Positions 1 through 8,923 of a stretch of DNA of 64,000 nt are shown here, piece by piece (the first letter of the stretch is position 1; each line of letters opens with the position of its first letter). Source of the DNA: Actinomycetota bacterium. Lineage in GTDB: Bacteria > Actinomycetota > Acidimicrobiia > Acidimicrobiales > Poriferisodalaceae. Below the pieces are notes generated by a model that ran no database searches, was not told the origin of the DNA, and was given only the letters and a program-made list of their open reading frames with translations. The stretch is taken from assembly GCA_014238065.1 (NCBI GenBank), contig JABABU010000034.1, positions 42,561-106,560 on the forward strand. The letters are read 5' to 3'. Made by a program: the position numbers and the translations under genes.

Positions 1-489
1 AAGAAGGCCAAGCCAGAAGTGGAGGGTGAGCAGCAGCCCGAAGATGACCAGAACCTCGGCGGTGAGGATGACCAGGAAAATCGCGCCGAAACCTGCGAAG
101 CGGCGGATGATGCCCAGATCTGTGGTTGCCCTGCTCAGCAACTGGCCGGACTGCCATTGATCGTGAAAGCCGATGTCGAGCTTCTGAAGATGCGCGTACA
201 GGTCCGTTCTGATGTTGGCCTCGATGGTGGTCGAGAGGCGCGCCATCATGATCCGTCTGGTGAACGTCAGAGACGCCTCGAAGACCGCCAGGCCGACCGC
301 GAGCAAGAACCACGGCACGACAGCGCCGTTGTCGCCATCGGTGATCGGACCGTCGATGACGGTCTTGGCGATGAGCGGGATCATCAGGGACGCGCTGATC
401 GAGAGGATCGCCGACACCACGACGAAGACGATGTGTTTTCTGAACGGCCTGATGTACGGCCGTATACGCCAGAGCGCGCGATCCCGCAC
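1..489 (-). CDS. ABC exporter, N-terminal transmembrane part (runs off window)
   Basis: Only the first 163 codons are in the window; the gene continues past the left edge. The protein reads as the transmembrane domain of a type-I (MsbA/LmrA-like) ABC exporter. It has a short basic N-terminus rich in Arg, a hydrophobic helix at about residues 19-42, a second at about 52-72, then the cytosolic-loop pattern RLSTTIEANIRTDLYAHLQ with GFHDQWQSGQLLSR, followed by two more hydrophobic stretches near 128-163. The F/H-D-x-x-x-x-G-x-L-x-S-R motif is typical of these exporters. The start is a GTG preceded by GAGGG at about 6 nt; an in-frame stop lies upstream. The ATPase domain is not visible, so substrate and half- or full-transporter state are unknown. 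Confidence 0.85.
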   Translation of the reverse strand, partial: MRDRALWRIRPYIRPFRKHIVFVVVSAILSISASLMIPLIAKTVIDGPITDGDNGAVVPWFLLAVGLAVFEASLTFTRRIMMARLSTTIEANIRTDLYAHLQKLDIGFHDQWQSGQLLSRATTDLGIIRRFAGFGAIFLVILTAEVLVIFGLLLTLHFWLGLL

Positions 490-570
490 AGGGGTCCCTC
501 TGCTTCGATCGGGTACCCGACGAGCGTATCGACGGGATCAGGGCAGAGTTGACCAATTAGCCCCAAAGCC

Positions 571-1314
571 TCAGCTGTCCGGCGCGTCGTCTCCGGAAAA
601 CCTGTCGTCTCCGGTCAGCAATTCGAAGATCGACGTGCCACAGATCGGATGGACCATCAGCTCCTGGGTGAGCTCCTCGGGAGGAATCTTGCTGATGTCG
701 CCCCAGGCATCGTAGATGCACTGAGCGGTCTCTTGGGTCAGCTCAGGTGCCAACGCCTGGATGTTCAGCGGACCGAGAGCAGGATCGCTGCGATCGAAGC
801 TGTATCCGCCCGGCGCCTGTCCGGCCGCGATCTCCGCATCAGTGCAGTTCCGGTCGATGAACTGCCCGATCAGTTCGACAGCGTCGACCATCGAGGCGTT
901 GTCGAGACCTTCGGTGAGCGCATCGACGAACCCGGGGGCAGAGACATCGAACCCAAACTGTTCGTAGATCTGGGCGGTTGTCACAAAGCCAGCTCTGAGG
1001 TCTTCGATCGCTCCTGACAAATCACCAGGCGCGGCGGCGAGGAGTTCGGCGAAGTCGCTGTCGGCCTCGTCAAAGTATTGAGGGCTGAAATCGTTGAGCG
1101 ACGCCGTGCCCTGAGCCTGCATGACTCGCGCCCCGACAACGCAGAAGTCGCTGATGTCGTCTGTCGTCCGATCAACCGTCGTCGTTGGGGCCGTCGTTGG
1201 AGCGGCTGTTGTCGTGATGATCGTTGCCTCGTTGCCAGAACTGCACGCTGCGGTCACAACGATGATGTACACGGCCGCAAGAATCCCGTTGCGATGTGGG
1301 CAGCGACGAATCAT
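571..1314 (-). CDS. Putative secreted lipoprotein, unknown function
   Basis: A 247-residue protein with a lipoprotein signal: basic MIRRCPHR start, hydrophobic core, and lipobox V-T-A-A-C with the predicted lipidated Cys near residue 24. A Thr/Pro/Ala-rich spacer follows (about residues 32-50), then a mostly acidic helical domain. Four or more Cys residues in the mature part (ISDFCV, NCTD, QCIY, PICG) could form disulfides. No enzymatic motif is recognised. The spacer style matches the lipoprotein binding protein at 7063-8811. It is divergent from the deaminase gene, with about 79 bp between starts. Confidence 0.75.
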   Translation of the reverse strand: MIRRCPHRNGILAAVYIIVVTAACSSGNEATIITTTAAPTTAPTTTVDRTTDDISDFCVVGARVMQAQGTASLNDFSPQYFDEADSDFAELLAAAPGDLSGAIEDLRAGFVTTAQIYEQFGFDVSAPGFVDALTEGLDNASMVDAVELIGQFIDRNCTDAEIAAGQAPGGYSFDRSDPALGPLNIQALAPELTQETAQCIYDAWGDISKIPPEELTQELMVHPICGTSIFELLTGDDRFSGDDAPDS

Positions 1315-1393
1315 CGCGTCAAACTACCTCTCCTTCGGCTACTGGCTGGTGCACGGATTGCTATCGTCGCCACCACACCGAGGAGATTGCCCC

Positions 1394-2428
1394 ATGTCGA
1401 TCGATTCATTCATTGCTGGCATGCCGAAGGCAGAGCTCCACGTTCACCTCGAGGGAACCCTCGAACCAGCGATGCTTCTCCAGCTCGCAGCCAAAAACGG
1501 TGTCGAACTCGGCTTCGAGACCGAGGATGATGTCTGGGCCGCCCAGGACTACCCCGACCCTGCGCTCCCGCACTTCCTCGATTATCACCTGAAGTGCGTC
1601 CGAGTACTACAGGAGCCGGCTGACTTCGCAGCGGCAACGAAAGCATTCATCGAGACCTGTGCGGCGAACAACGTTCGTCACGTCGAAATCATGTTCGGGC
1701 CGATGGCCCACACGGTCCGCGGTGTCGAGTTCGGACCTATGTTCGCGGCCATGGAACGAGCCCGATCTGACGCGTGCGCCGACACCGGTGTCAGCGCGCT
1801 GTGGATCATCTGCATCGATCGAGAGCACACGGCCGAAGAGGCCGAAGCGATGCTCGACGCGGCAGAGCCATATCGGCATCAGATCACGGGCCTTGGCCTC
1901 GCCTCCTACGAGGAGGGCAACCCACCGTCGAAGTTCGAGGATGCTTACAGGAGGGCAAAGGACAGCGGTTACCGACTCACTGCACATTGTGACTGCGATC
2001 AGCGCGACTCGGTCGAGCACATTCGTCAATGTCTCGACGTACTCGGCGTAGAGCGGATTGACCACGGCCTGCACGTGCTCGACGACAGCGGACTGTCCGA
2101 ACGCGTCATCGCTGACAGGATCGCGCTCACGATGTGTACCACTTGGCGACCGAGCGACCCCGAGCCGAGGCGTCTCAGAGCGGTGAAGACGATGCTGGAC
2201 GCCGACATGCTGGTGAGCCTCAACACCGACGATCCTTCGGAGTTCGCGAGCCGACACATGACGCACATGGTCGCCGCTGTGCAACGAGTCGGCGGATACT
2301 CAGATGCCGACATGGTCGCGTTCGCAAGGAACGCGTTCGTCTCGTCGTGGGCGGACCGCGGCGACGTCGACGGTTGGTTGGCCGACCTCGATGCCTACGC
2401 CGACAGTGCGTCCTCGAGCCAGTCGTGA
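1394..2428 (+). CDS. Adenosine deaminase-like amidohydrolase with altered HAGE motif
   Basis: A 344-residue member of the adenosine/adenine deaminase family, a TIM-barrel metallohydrolase that deaminates purine nucleosides or bases. Visible ligands are H16-x-H18 in ELHVHLEG, H198 in LTAHCDCDQ, H224 in RIDHG, and D279/D280 in NTDDP. In characterised adenosine deaminases the third motif is H-A-G-E, whose Glu protonates the purine ring. Here it is H-C-D-C, so the usual Glu is absent and the substrate may differ. The start is the ATG preceded by AGGAG at 8-9 nt; the frame stays open upstream but that extension does not look like protein. The 3-prime end overlaps the convergent CobW gene by 34 bp. 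Family membership is firm; adenosine as substrate is not. Confidence 0.8.
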   Translation: MSIDSFIAGMPKAELHVHLEGTLEPAMLLQLAAKNGVELGFETEDDVWAAQDYPDPALPHFLDYHLKCVRVLQEPADFAAATKAFIETCAANNVRHVEIMFGPMAHTVRGVEFGPMFAAMERARSDACADTGVSALWIICIDREHTAEEAEAMLDAAEPYRHQITGLGLASYEEGNPPSKFEDAYRRAKDSGYRLTAHCDCDQRDSVEHIRQCLDVLGVERIDHGLHVLDDSGLSERVIADRIALTMCTTWRPSDPEPRRLRAVKTMLDADMLVSLNTDDPSEFASRHMTHMVAAVQRVGGYSDADMVAFARNAFVSSWADRGDVDGWLADLDAYADSASSSQS

Positions 2429-3330
2429 TCGATCGAGCCCTTCAGAGCGATCACCACCATTCGGCTCTCACCGCCATCGTTCCAATCGCCGAGGCGTCGG
2501 AGGGACCAACGCGCTCCGACTCGCTGCAGGGCTGTGACCCGTCCCGGATCGTCGTCGAGCCGGATGATGCCCTTGGCCCTGACAACGGACTCGGGCAGTT
2601 CGTCCATCAATTGCTCGACGAGTGCTCTCGAGACGAGGCCGGTCGATGACCACGACCACGTCTCGAACAGCGACTCTGCATGGGCATGGTCGTCGGCATC
2701 GACTTGGTGAACGTGTGGTTCGACGTGACGCGAAACGAGCGGTCCGGTACCGAACAGGACCATCGCGTCCACCTGGGCGTTCTCGGCCTCGACGATCACG
2801 GATTCGGGACACCGTTCGTCGAGCCACGATCTCGTCGCAGTCTGATCGATGTCTTCGAGCAGGTCGATCTTGTTCATGACGAGAATATCGGCCGACCTCA
2901 GTTGGCCGATCACCGTGTCCCCGACGTACTTGTCCCGCGACTTCCTGCGAATGGTCTCGGCATCGACGACAACGACCACAGCGTCCATCGCCAAACCAGG
3001 CGCGTGCCCATAGGCAGCGATCGACGCAGGATCTGCCACCCCAGACGCTTCGATCACCAATCGATCGGGTCTCGGCTCGAGTTCCTTGATGGTGTTCAAG
3101 GCAGAGGCGAAACCATCGACCAGCGAGCAGCAGATACAACCATTCGACAGCGACATCGTGTCACCGTCGTTGCTCTCGATCAGGCTCTCATCGATGTTGA
3201 TGTCACCGAAGTCGTTGACCAGAACGGCGATCCGCGAATCGGCGTTTCGAAGAATGTGGTTGACGAGTGTCGTCTTTCCGGCGCCCAGATAGCCGCCGAT
3301 GACGGTGACAGAGATGAGGGAGTCACTCAC
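2395..3330 (-). CDS. CobW/G3E-family GTPase, putative metallochaperone
   Basis: A 311-residue G3E P-loop GTPase. It shows Walker A GGYLGAGK at 12-19, the metal-binding CxCC motif in NGCICCSL (C65, C67, C68), the base-recognition motif NKID at 153-156, and a His-rich stretch in the linker (H202, H206, H208, H215, H217). The C-terminal CobW_C-like domain follows. Proteins of this family (YeiR, ZNG1/ZigA, CobW) deliver Zn2+ or Co2+ to client metalloenzymes. The neighbouring metal-dependent deaminase, convergent and overlapping, is a conceivable client, but that is only inference. It is 6 bp upstream of the peptide-transporter ATPase gene on the same strand. Confidence 0.88.
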   Translation of the reverse strand: MSDSLISVTVIGGYLGAGKTTLVNHILRNADSRIAVLVNDFGDINIDESLIESNDGDTMSLSNGCICCSLVDGFASALNTIKELEPRPDRLVIEASGVADPASIAAYGHAPGLAMDAVVVVVDAETIRRKSRDKYVGDTVIGQLRSADILVMNKIDLLEDIDQTATRSWLDERCPESVIVEAENAQVDAMVLFGTGPLVSRHVEPHVHQVDADDHAHAESLFETWSWSSTGLVSRALVEQLMDELPESVVRAKGIIRLDDDPGRVTALQRVGARWSLRRLGDWNDGGESRMVVIALKGSIDHDWLEDALSA

Positions 3331-3336
3331 GACACG

Positions 3337-4233
3337 TCACTCCTCGGCCACAAAGTGTCCCGGCTCGATCTCTTGCATGGTCACCAGCTTGGGTGACTCG
3401 CCGGGACCCCATCTCGGACTCGGGATCTCTCCGGTCAGCAGGGGACGTTCTCGGCGCTGGCGCGGGTCGGCGATCGGAACTGCATCGAGGAGTCGCTTCG
3501 TGTAGCTGTGCGTCGGATTCTCGAAGATCGCCGAGCGTGGACCGAGTTCCACGAGCTGACCCAGGTACATCACCGCGACCCGGTGTGCGATGCGCTCGAC
3601 GACGGCAAGGTCGTGACTGATGAACAAGAAGCTCAGACCCATGTCGTTCTGCAGTTCCATCATCAGGTTGATGACTTGGGCTTGAACCGAAACATCGAGG
3701 GCAGACACCGACTCGTCGGCGATCACCAGCTTCGGCTCGAGAGCGAGCGCCCTCGCTATGCAGATGCGTTGACGCTGCCCACCGCTGAACTGATGTGGGT
3801 ACTGGCGCAAGTGGCCGCGCTCGAGACCCACACGTTCGAACAGGGCTCCGACTTGCTCTTCTTGTTCATCTGCGCTTGCAGTGCCGTGGACCTGCATCGG
3901 CTCCTTGACCGAGTAGCCGACACTTCGGCGGGGATCGAGGCTCGCAAACGGATCTTGGAAGATGATTTGCATCTTCCGGCGGTGTTCCTTCATGGCCCGA
4001 CTCTTCAACCCCGTGATGTCGGTGCCGTCAAGAAGGATCTGGCCGCCGGTGGCCTTGAGCAGACGTATGATCAGGTACGCCAGTGTCGACTTGCCACAGC
4101 CGCTCTCACCGACAACGGCAAGCGTTTCACCGTGGCCGACTTCGAGCGACACGTGCTCTACGGCGTGGATCTTGTACTTGTTGGCAACCGGGAAGACCTT
4201 GGAGAGGTCTCTGACTTCGACGAGCGGTGCCAT
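3337..4233 (-). CDS. Peptide/oligopeptide ABC transporter ATP-binding protein (OppF/DppF type)
   Basis: A 298-residue cytosolic ATPase that powers the importer encoded upstream. Walker A is GESGCGKST at 42-50, the signature is SGGQRQR near residue 167, and Walker B is LVIADES followed by the D-loop SALD. The C-terminal oligopeptide-transporter extension (about residues 235-290, with a DPRQRRERP stretch) is present, which separates OppD/OppF subunits from other ABC ATPases. The ATG overlaps the stop of the preceding ATPase gene by one base (TAATG), implying translational coupling. Substrate could be peptides, nickel or glycosides; the family alone does not decide. Confidence 0.92.
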   Translation of the reverse strand: MAPLVEVRDLSKVFPVANKYKIHAVEHVSLEVGHGETLAVVGESGCGKSTLAYLIIRLLKATGGQILLDGTDITGLKSRAMKEHRRKMQIIFQDPFASLDPRRSVGYSVKEPMQVHGTASADEQEEQVGALFERVGLERGHLRQYPHQFSGGQRQRICIARALALEPKLVIADESVSALDVSVQAQVINLMMELQNDMGLSFLFISHDLAVVERIAHRVAVMYLGQLVELGPRSAIFENPTHSYTKRLLDAVPIADPRQRRERPLLTGEIPSPRWGPGESPKLVTMQEIEPGHFVAEE

Positions 4234-5099
4234 TATTCGCCTTCAACCACGAGATCGAAGAGTTCGGGTTCGCTCTTACCAGTCATGCTGCCGAGCCGAG
4301 GGATCGACGCAAGCAGCGCCTTCGTGTACTCGGCACGCGGATTCTCGAATACGTCATAGACCGTGCCTGTCTCGACCAGCTTCGACTCCTTCATCACGAC
4401 CATGTCATCGGCGACCTCCGCCACGACACCCATGTCGTGCGTGATCATGATGACTGCCGCTCCCGTCTCTCGTTGGAGTTCCTGCATCAGGCTCAGGATC
4501 TGGGCTTGAATCGTGACGTCGAGTGCTGTGGTCGGTTCGTCAGCGATCAGAATTCGCGGATCACATGCCAGCGCCATCGCGATCATCACTCGTTGGCGCA
4601 TGCCTCCTGACATCTGGTGCGGGTACTCCGTCAGACGTTTCTCTGGTTCCGGGATACGAACGAGTCGGAACATCTCCAGAGCGCGTTCCATCGCCTCAGA
4701 ATTGCTGAGACCGTGGTGCACCTTCACCGCCTCAGCGACCTGGTTCCCAGTCGTGTAGACGGGGTTGAGACTGGTCAGCGGCTCCTGGAAGATCATCGAG
4801 ATGTTGTTGCCTCGCATAGCCCTGAGCTCGTGCTCTTCCATCTGAACAAGATCGACGGTCTCGCCGTTCAACTGGCGGAAGATGATCTCGCCTTGCATGA
4901 TCTTCGCCCTCGTGCCCAACTCGACGAGTCGCATGATCGACAACGCAGTGACTGATTTGCCTGATCCCGACTCGCCGACGATTGCCAGCGTCTGACCCTC
5001 GTAGAGGTCGAAGGAGAGGTTGTCGACGGCGACGAATTGATCGAACGCTACGGTCAGCCCACGTACCGAAAGGAGAGGTTCATCCTGATCCATGCTCAT
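4233..5099 (-). CDS. Peptide/oligopeptide ABC transporter ATP-binding protein (OppD/DppD type)
   Basis: A 288-residue ATPase, partner of the gene at 3337-4233. Walker A is GESGSGKS at 42-49. The signature SGGMRQR and Walker [13 protein letters not shown] follow at the usual spacing, and the switch His is in MITHDMG. The C-terminus has the peptide-transporter extension. It is 21 bp downstream of the permease gene. In this family the OppD and OppF ATPases form a heterodimer on the inner face of the two permeases. Confidence 0.92.
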   Translation of the reverse strand: MSMDQDEPLLSVRGLTVAFDQFVAVDNLSFDLYEGQTLAIVGESGSGKSVTALSIMRLVELGTRAKIMQGEIIFRQLNGETVDLVQMEEHELRAMRGNNISMIFQEPLTSLNPVYTTGNQVAEAVKVHHGLSNSEAMERALEMFRLVRIPEPEKRLTEYPHQMSGGMRQRVMIAMALACDPRILIADEPTTALDVTIQAQILSLMQELQRETGAAVIMITHDMGVVAEVADDMVVMKESKLVETGTVYDVFENPRAEYTKALLASIPRLGSMTGKSEPELFDLVVEGE

Positions 5100-5120
5100 C
5101 TCACCCGACCTCTCACCAGA

Positions 5121-6026
5121 TCACCGGCCACGCAGTTTCGGGTTGAACGCATCTTGTAGACCGTCGCCGATGAGGCTGAGGCTGAGGACTGTGAAGAAGA
5201 TCATCAGCCCAGGGAACGTGACGGCCCACCAGTTCGACAGGAACGAAGCCCGATTCAGACCGAGGTAGAAGCCCCAGCTGAGATTGCTTGCGTCACCGAG
5301 ACCCAAAAAGGCCAGGCCTGCCTCGAACAGGATCGCTGCACCCATGATCAGCGAACTCTGCACGATGATCACCGGCATCGTGTTCGGGAGGATGGTCTTG
5401 ATGATGATCCTCCTGTCCGAAGCCCCGATAGCTGTGGCCGCTTTGACGTATTCGAGGTTTTTCTGACGTAGGAATTCGCCGCGTGTCAAACGCGCGATAC
5501 CAGGCCAAGAGATGAGTCCGATCGCGAGAACGATTGTCAATGTCGTCGGCGAAAAGAGCGCGACGATGACGATGGCGAACAGCAGGCCAGGAAGAACTTG
5601 GAAGAACTCGGTGAACCGCATGAGCGCGCTGTCGACCCAGCCGCCGTAGTAACCGGCAGCGGCACCGATCGAGGCTCCGATGCCAACGATCAAGATTGCA
5701 GCGAAACCCGCAACCTTCAACGTCGTCGAGCCGCCGTTCATGACAACGATCGCGACGTCGCGACCCAGGTAGTCAGTGCCGAGCAGCGGTGCTCCTTCGT
5801 CCCCTGGCGCAAGGTGTTTCTCTGCGATGATCTCGTTCTTGTTGTCCGTGATGAATATCGGAAGGATGTACGTCACGACCAGGATGCCGATCATCAGGAC
5901 CGCTCCGAAAACGGCGGCCCTGTTGCGCATGAACATCTTGAAACCCTGGTATTTGGGCGGTGGCTGATGCCGGCGGGGGTCTGGAGCGTCGCTCTGATCG
6001 GACTCGGTTGTTTCGACGTCAGCCAC
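5121..6026 (-). CDS. Peptide ABC transporter permease (OppC/DppC type)
   Basis: A 301-residue membrane permease. The N-terminus is a hydrophilic, Pro-rich cytosolic tail (about residues 1-30). A first membrane helix lies near residues 35-58, and a periplasmic loop (ITDNKNEIIAEKH onward) contains the LLGTDYLGRDV signature typical of OppC/DppC. The remaining helices and the EAA-type loop (ATAIGASDRRII) that contacts the ATPases follow. The start is GTG with GGGGGAGA about 5 nt upstream and overlaps the 3-prime end of the other permease gene by 8 bp. Confidence 0.92.
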   Translation of the reverse strand: MADVETTESDQSDAPDPRRHQPPPKYQGFKMFMRNRAAVFGAVLMIGILVVTYILPIFITDNKNEIIAEKHLAPGDEGAPLLGTDYLGRDVAIVVMNGGSTTLKVAGFAAILIVGIGASIGAAAGYYGGWVDSALMRFTEFFQVLPGLLFAIVIVALFSPTTLTIVLAIGLISWPGIARLTRGEFLRQKNLEYVKAATAIGASDRRIIIKTILPNTMPVIIVQSSLIMGAAILFEAGLAFLGLGDASNLSWGFYLGLNRASFLSNWWAVTFPGLMIFFTVLSLSLIGDGLQDAFNPKLRGR

Positions 6027-7014
6027 GGTCTTCTCCCCCGACTCTTATACGCGGATCGGCTACTCGGTACAGCAGATCCGTCAGGAGGTTGGCGATGATC
6101 ACCGTGACAGACAGCATCAGCAAAATGCCGAGCAGCACGTTCGTGTCTCGCCGATTCACAGAGTCGAAGGCAAGACGCCCTATACCGGGCCATGCGAAGA
6201 CCGTCTCCACGAGGATCGCTCCCGAAACAACAGCGCCAAACTGCAGGCCCATCACGGTGATGATCGGAATGATGCCATTGCGCAGAGCGTGCTTGAACAT
6301 CACGGAACGCTCACCGAGGCCCTTCGAGCGCGCGGTGCGAACGTAATCGCTCTCGAGGATCTCGAGCATCGATGCCCTCGACAATCTCGCGTACGAAGCT
6401 AGGTAGATGATGCCCAAGGAGACCGCGGGCAGGAGCAGGTGTTCAGCCGTGTCGATCTGTCGTTCGAGCCAGCCCGCGTCCCGCGGTAGTCGAACATCAT
6501 TCATTCCGCTCACGGGCAGCCAATCAAGCTGAACCGAGAACAACAAAAGCAGCAGGATGCCAGTCCAGAAAGCCGGCATCGCGAACCCGATCAGGGCGAA
6601 CACGGTGATACCGGCGCTGAACGGACTCTCCGGTTTTCGCGCCGCGACGGTGCCGATGAAGGTTCCCAGCAGAATTGCGAATGCGAGCGCTGTGAACGCC
6701 AAGAGGATCGTTGGCCAGATCCGAGCTCCGATCAACTCGGTCACCGGTCGGTTAAAGATGAACGACTCGCCGAGATCACCTCGTGCAACGTTGCCGATGT
6801 AGATGCCGAGTTGGACCAGCACCGGCTTGTCGAGGCCGTACGTCTCTCGCAATCGCTCGTTCACCTCGGCGCTGGCCTCGCCTGCGCCATCGGGGCCGCC
6901 GGCAAGGGCATCGACGACGTCTCCAGGAGCGATCTGGATCAAGAAGAAGTTGAGGATGATCACGGCCAAGATCAGCATGATTGCTTGTGCGATCTTGGCC
7001 GCGACCTGCCTCAC
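6019..7014 (-). CDS. Peptide ABC transporter permease (OppB/DppB type)
   Basis: A 331-residue membrane permease. It has an N-terminal helix (about residues 8-28), an extended periplasmic loop with the RETYGLDKPVLVQ pattern characteristic of OppB/DppB, then about five further hydrophobic segments. The EAA-type motif ARSKGLGERSV near residue 230 contacts the ATPase. The start is GTG preceded by GGGAGA at about 5 nt. It lies about 48 bp downstream of the binding-protein gene, so the five genes read as one unit in the order binding protein, B, C, D, F. Confidence 0.92.
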   Translation of the reverse strand: MRQVAAKIAQAIMLILAVIILNFFLIQIAPGDVVDALAGGPDGAGEASAEVNERLRETYGLDKPVLVQLGIYIGNVARGDLGESFIFNRPVTELIGARIWPTILLAFTALAFAILLGTFIGTVAARKPESPFSAGITVFALIGFAMPAFWTGILLLLLFSVQLDWLPVSGMNDVRLPRDAGWLERQIDTAEHLLLPAVSLGIIYLASYARLSRASMLEILESDYVRTARSKGLGERSVMFKHALRNGIIPIITVMGLQFGAVVSGAILVETVFAWPGIGRLAFDSVNRRDTNVLLGILLMLSVTVIIANLLTDLLYRVADPRIRVGGEDRG

Positions 7015-7062
7015 TTAAATCTCCCGTATCCAGCTATTGAGATATGCAGCTTGCAAAGAGGA

Positions 7063-8811
7063 TCAGGAAGCGATCCACATTTCGGCCCACGAGTCCATGA
7101 AGCCCCAGATGCTCTCCGGAGGATTCTCGACGTGTGTTGCCATTCTCGTGTACCAGACCTGGTTCGACAGGTAGATGACAGGCACATCGGCATTGATGAT
7201 GTCCGTGGCCTCGAAATACAGATCACGGCGCAGCTCAGGGTCGAACTCGAGACCAGCTGCGTTGAGGATCTCGTCAAGACCCTCGTTGCAGTACCAGCTC
7301 ATGTTCGAGAACGCCACACCAGCAACGCGGTTGTTGCAGTTGTAGCTCCTGTTCACACCGATCACCGGGTCACCCCAGTTCCACAGCGACGTGTACGTCA
7401 CCTGGTAGTCCGTGCCCTCGCCGACCGTCCTACCGATCCATGCCGGGAAGTCGGGAACAACCTCGATGATAACTTCGACGCCGATCTTGGCCCACTGCGA
7501 AGCCATGATCTCCGCGGTGGTCACGCCCGCAGGAGTCACGTGGAAGTTGAGCTCGAATCCGTCACCGTAACCCGCGTCGTCCAACAACGCCTGGGCTGCT
7601 TCGAGGTCGAACTCGTAGCAATGAGCGTCCGGGTTGTAATACGGGCTCTGGCTCTGGATGCCTGTGCACTGGCGACGATGCTGACCGCTGTTCTGGATCT
7701 CGTTCCACTCGTCGAAGTCGAATGCATGCCAGAGCGCCTGGCGGACACGCACATCCGACAGGATTTCGTCACGAAGGTTCAGCTGCAGCCACGGGATCGA
7801 CCCGATTGCCTCGAAACCCTTGCTGGAAACGGAGAGGTCCGGGTTGTTCTGGGCATCGACGATGTCCTGACCACCGTGACCGGTGCCGATGTCGAAGTCA
7901 CCGGTCTCGAGACCGAGGGTGACGGTTGCGCCATCGGGAACCATGTCGATGATGAGCTCATCGAGGTACGGCAGGTCCGGAAGGAAGAAGTCGTCGTTTG
8001 CTTCGTAACGAATGATCTCACCCGTCTCCCACTCGACGATCTTGAACGGACCCGAACCGACGACGTCGGTGTTGTTCCTCGGGTGCGTCTTCATCTCCTG
8101 GCCATCGTTGAAGATGTGCTCGGGGATGATCGGCAGTAGGCCAGGCGAGAACGCAACGAGCAGAGCTGGGTGCGGCTGCTCGAGGTTCACGGTGCAGTTC
8201 TTCGTGTCGCCGCCGTCGACGCCGGTCACCGGCGCGAACATCGGCTTGAACGGGTGGTTCGCCTGCGAGGTCTTGATGCTGAAGTCGACGTCGGTGCAGG
8301 TGATGTCCTCACCGTCGTGGAATCGGGCCTCTGGGTTCAGTGTCAGCGAGACCGAGAGGCCATCGGCTGCAATTGCCCATTCGCTGGCGATGTACGGCAC
8401 CGGCTGATATTCATCGCTCCAGCGCAACAAGCTGGCGTTCACCTGGGAACCAGCAGTGTTCACCGCATAGCCAGACGAGACTGCGCCGTTCGCGTGGTTG
8501 ATGACGCCCGCATAGCCGAGCACGATCGTGCCGCCGCGTTGGGCTTCCGTCGGGACGTTGTTCGGTCGCAGCAGGTGCGCCGTCGACATCTCCTCTGGCT
8601 CAGGTTCGGCTTCTGTCGTTGTGGTGGCCTCAGATTCGGCGACGGTCGTCGACACAAACGACGTCGTTCCGGTCTGGCCCTCCTCGAGTGTGGTTGCTGG
8701 TGCATCCGTTGCTGCTGTTGTGTCACCGTCGTCACTGTCGCCGCAGGCTGCGGCGATCAACGAAACGGTGAAGAGCAGTACGAAGGCTTTGAGCCAACGT
8801 CGTGAACGCAT
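7063..8811 (-). CDS. Peptide ABC transporter substrate-binding lipoprotein (SBP family 5)
   Basis: The extracytoplasmic receptor of the importer, about 582 residues from the chosen ATG. The signal peptide is MRSRRWLK plus a hydrophobic core with lipobox I-A-A-A-C, then a Thr/Ala/Glu-rich spacer to about residue 75. The rest is a family 5 solute-binding protein: the repeated pattern ASEWAIAADGLSVSLTLNP with RFHDGEDITCTDVDFSI is diagnostic. The frame is open further upstream, but the ATG at 8811 gives a clean signal sequence and follows an AGGGGGG run at 3-4 nt. It is the first gene of the transporter unit and diverges from the 2-hydroxyacid dehydrogenase gene; the 112-bp gap must hold both promoters. 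Confidence 0.92.
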   Translation of the reverse strand: MRSRRWLKAFVLLFTVSLIAAACGDSDDGDTTAATDAPATTLEEGQTGTTSFVSTTVAESEATTTTEAEPEPEEMSTAHLLRPNNVPTEAQRGGTIVLGYAGVINHANGAVSSGYAVNTAGSQVNASLLRWSDEYQPVPYIASEWAIAADGLSVSLTLNPEARFHDGEDITCTDVDFSIKTSQANHPFKPMFAPVTGVDGGDTKNCTVNLEQPHPALLVAFSPGLLPIIPEHIFNDGQEMKTHPRNNTDVVGSGPFKIVEWETGEIIRYEANDDFFLPDLPYLDELIIDMVPDGATVTLGLETGDFDIGTGHGGQDIVDAQNNPDLSVSSKGFEAIGSIPWLQLNLRDEILSDVRVRQALWHAFDFDEWNEIQNSGQHRRQCTGIQSQSPYYNPDAHCYEFDLEAAQALLDDAGYGDGFELNFHVTPAGVTTAEIMASQWAKIGVEVIIEVVPDFPAWIGRTVGEGTDYQVTYTSLWNWGDPVIGVNRSYNCNNRVAGVAFSNMSWYCNEGLDEILNAAGLEFDPELRRDLYFEATDIINADVPVIYLSNQVWYTRMATHVENPPESIWGFMDSWAEMWIAS

Positions 8812-8923
8812 ATTCCCCCCTAAGGAAAGTTTGATTGACGCACCGGCAGGCCGAGCACGCATGTGACCGCCGGTACCGGCGCCCACCAACGAAGTTAGAC
8901 ACTCTCACATTCCCACGTCAATC

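Noticed and set aside
19..715. Two plus-strand frames of 177 and 167 codons at the left edge
   Set aside because: They are antisense to the ABC exporter gene on the minus strand, which shows recognisable exporter loops and membrane helices. Their products are Arg/Asp-rich or Ser-rich shadow-like sequences.
6811..8139. A 442-codon plus-strand frame across the peptide transporter
   Set aside because: It is antisense to the permease and binding-protein genes, has an Arg/Val/Asp-biased composition, and matches no domain. The transporter genes explain the DNA.
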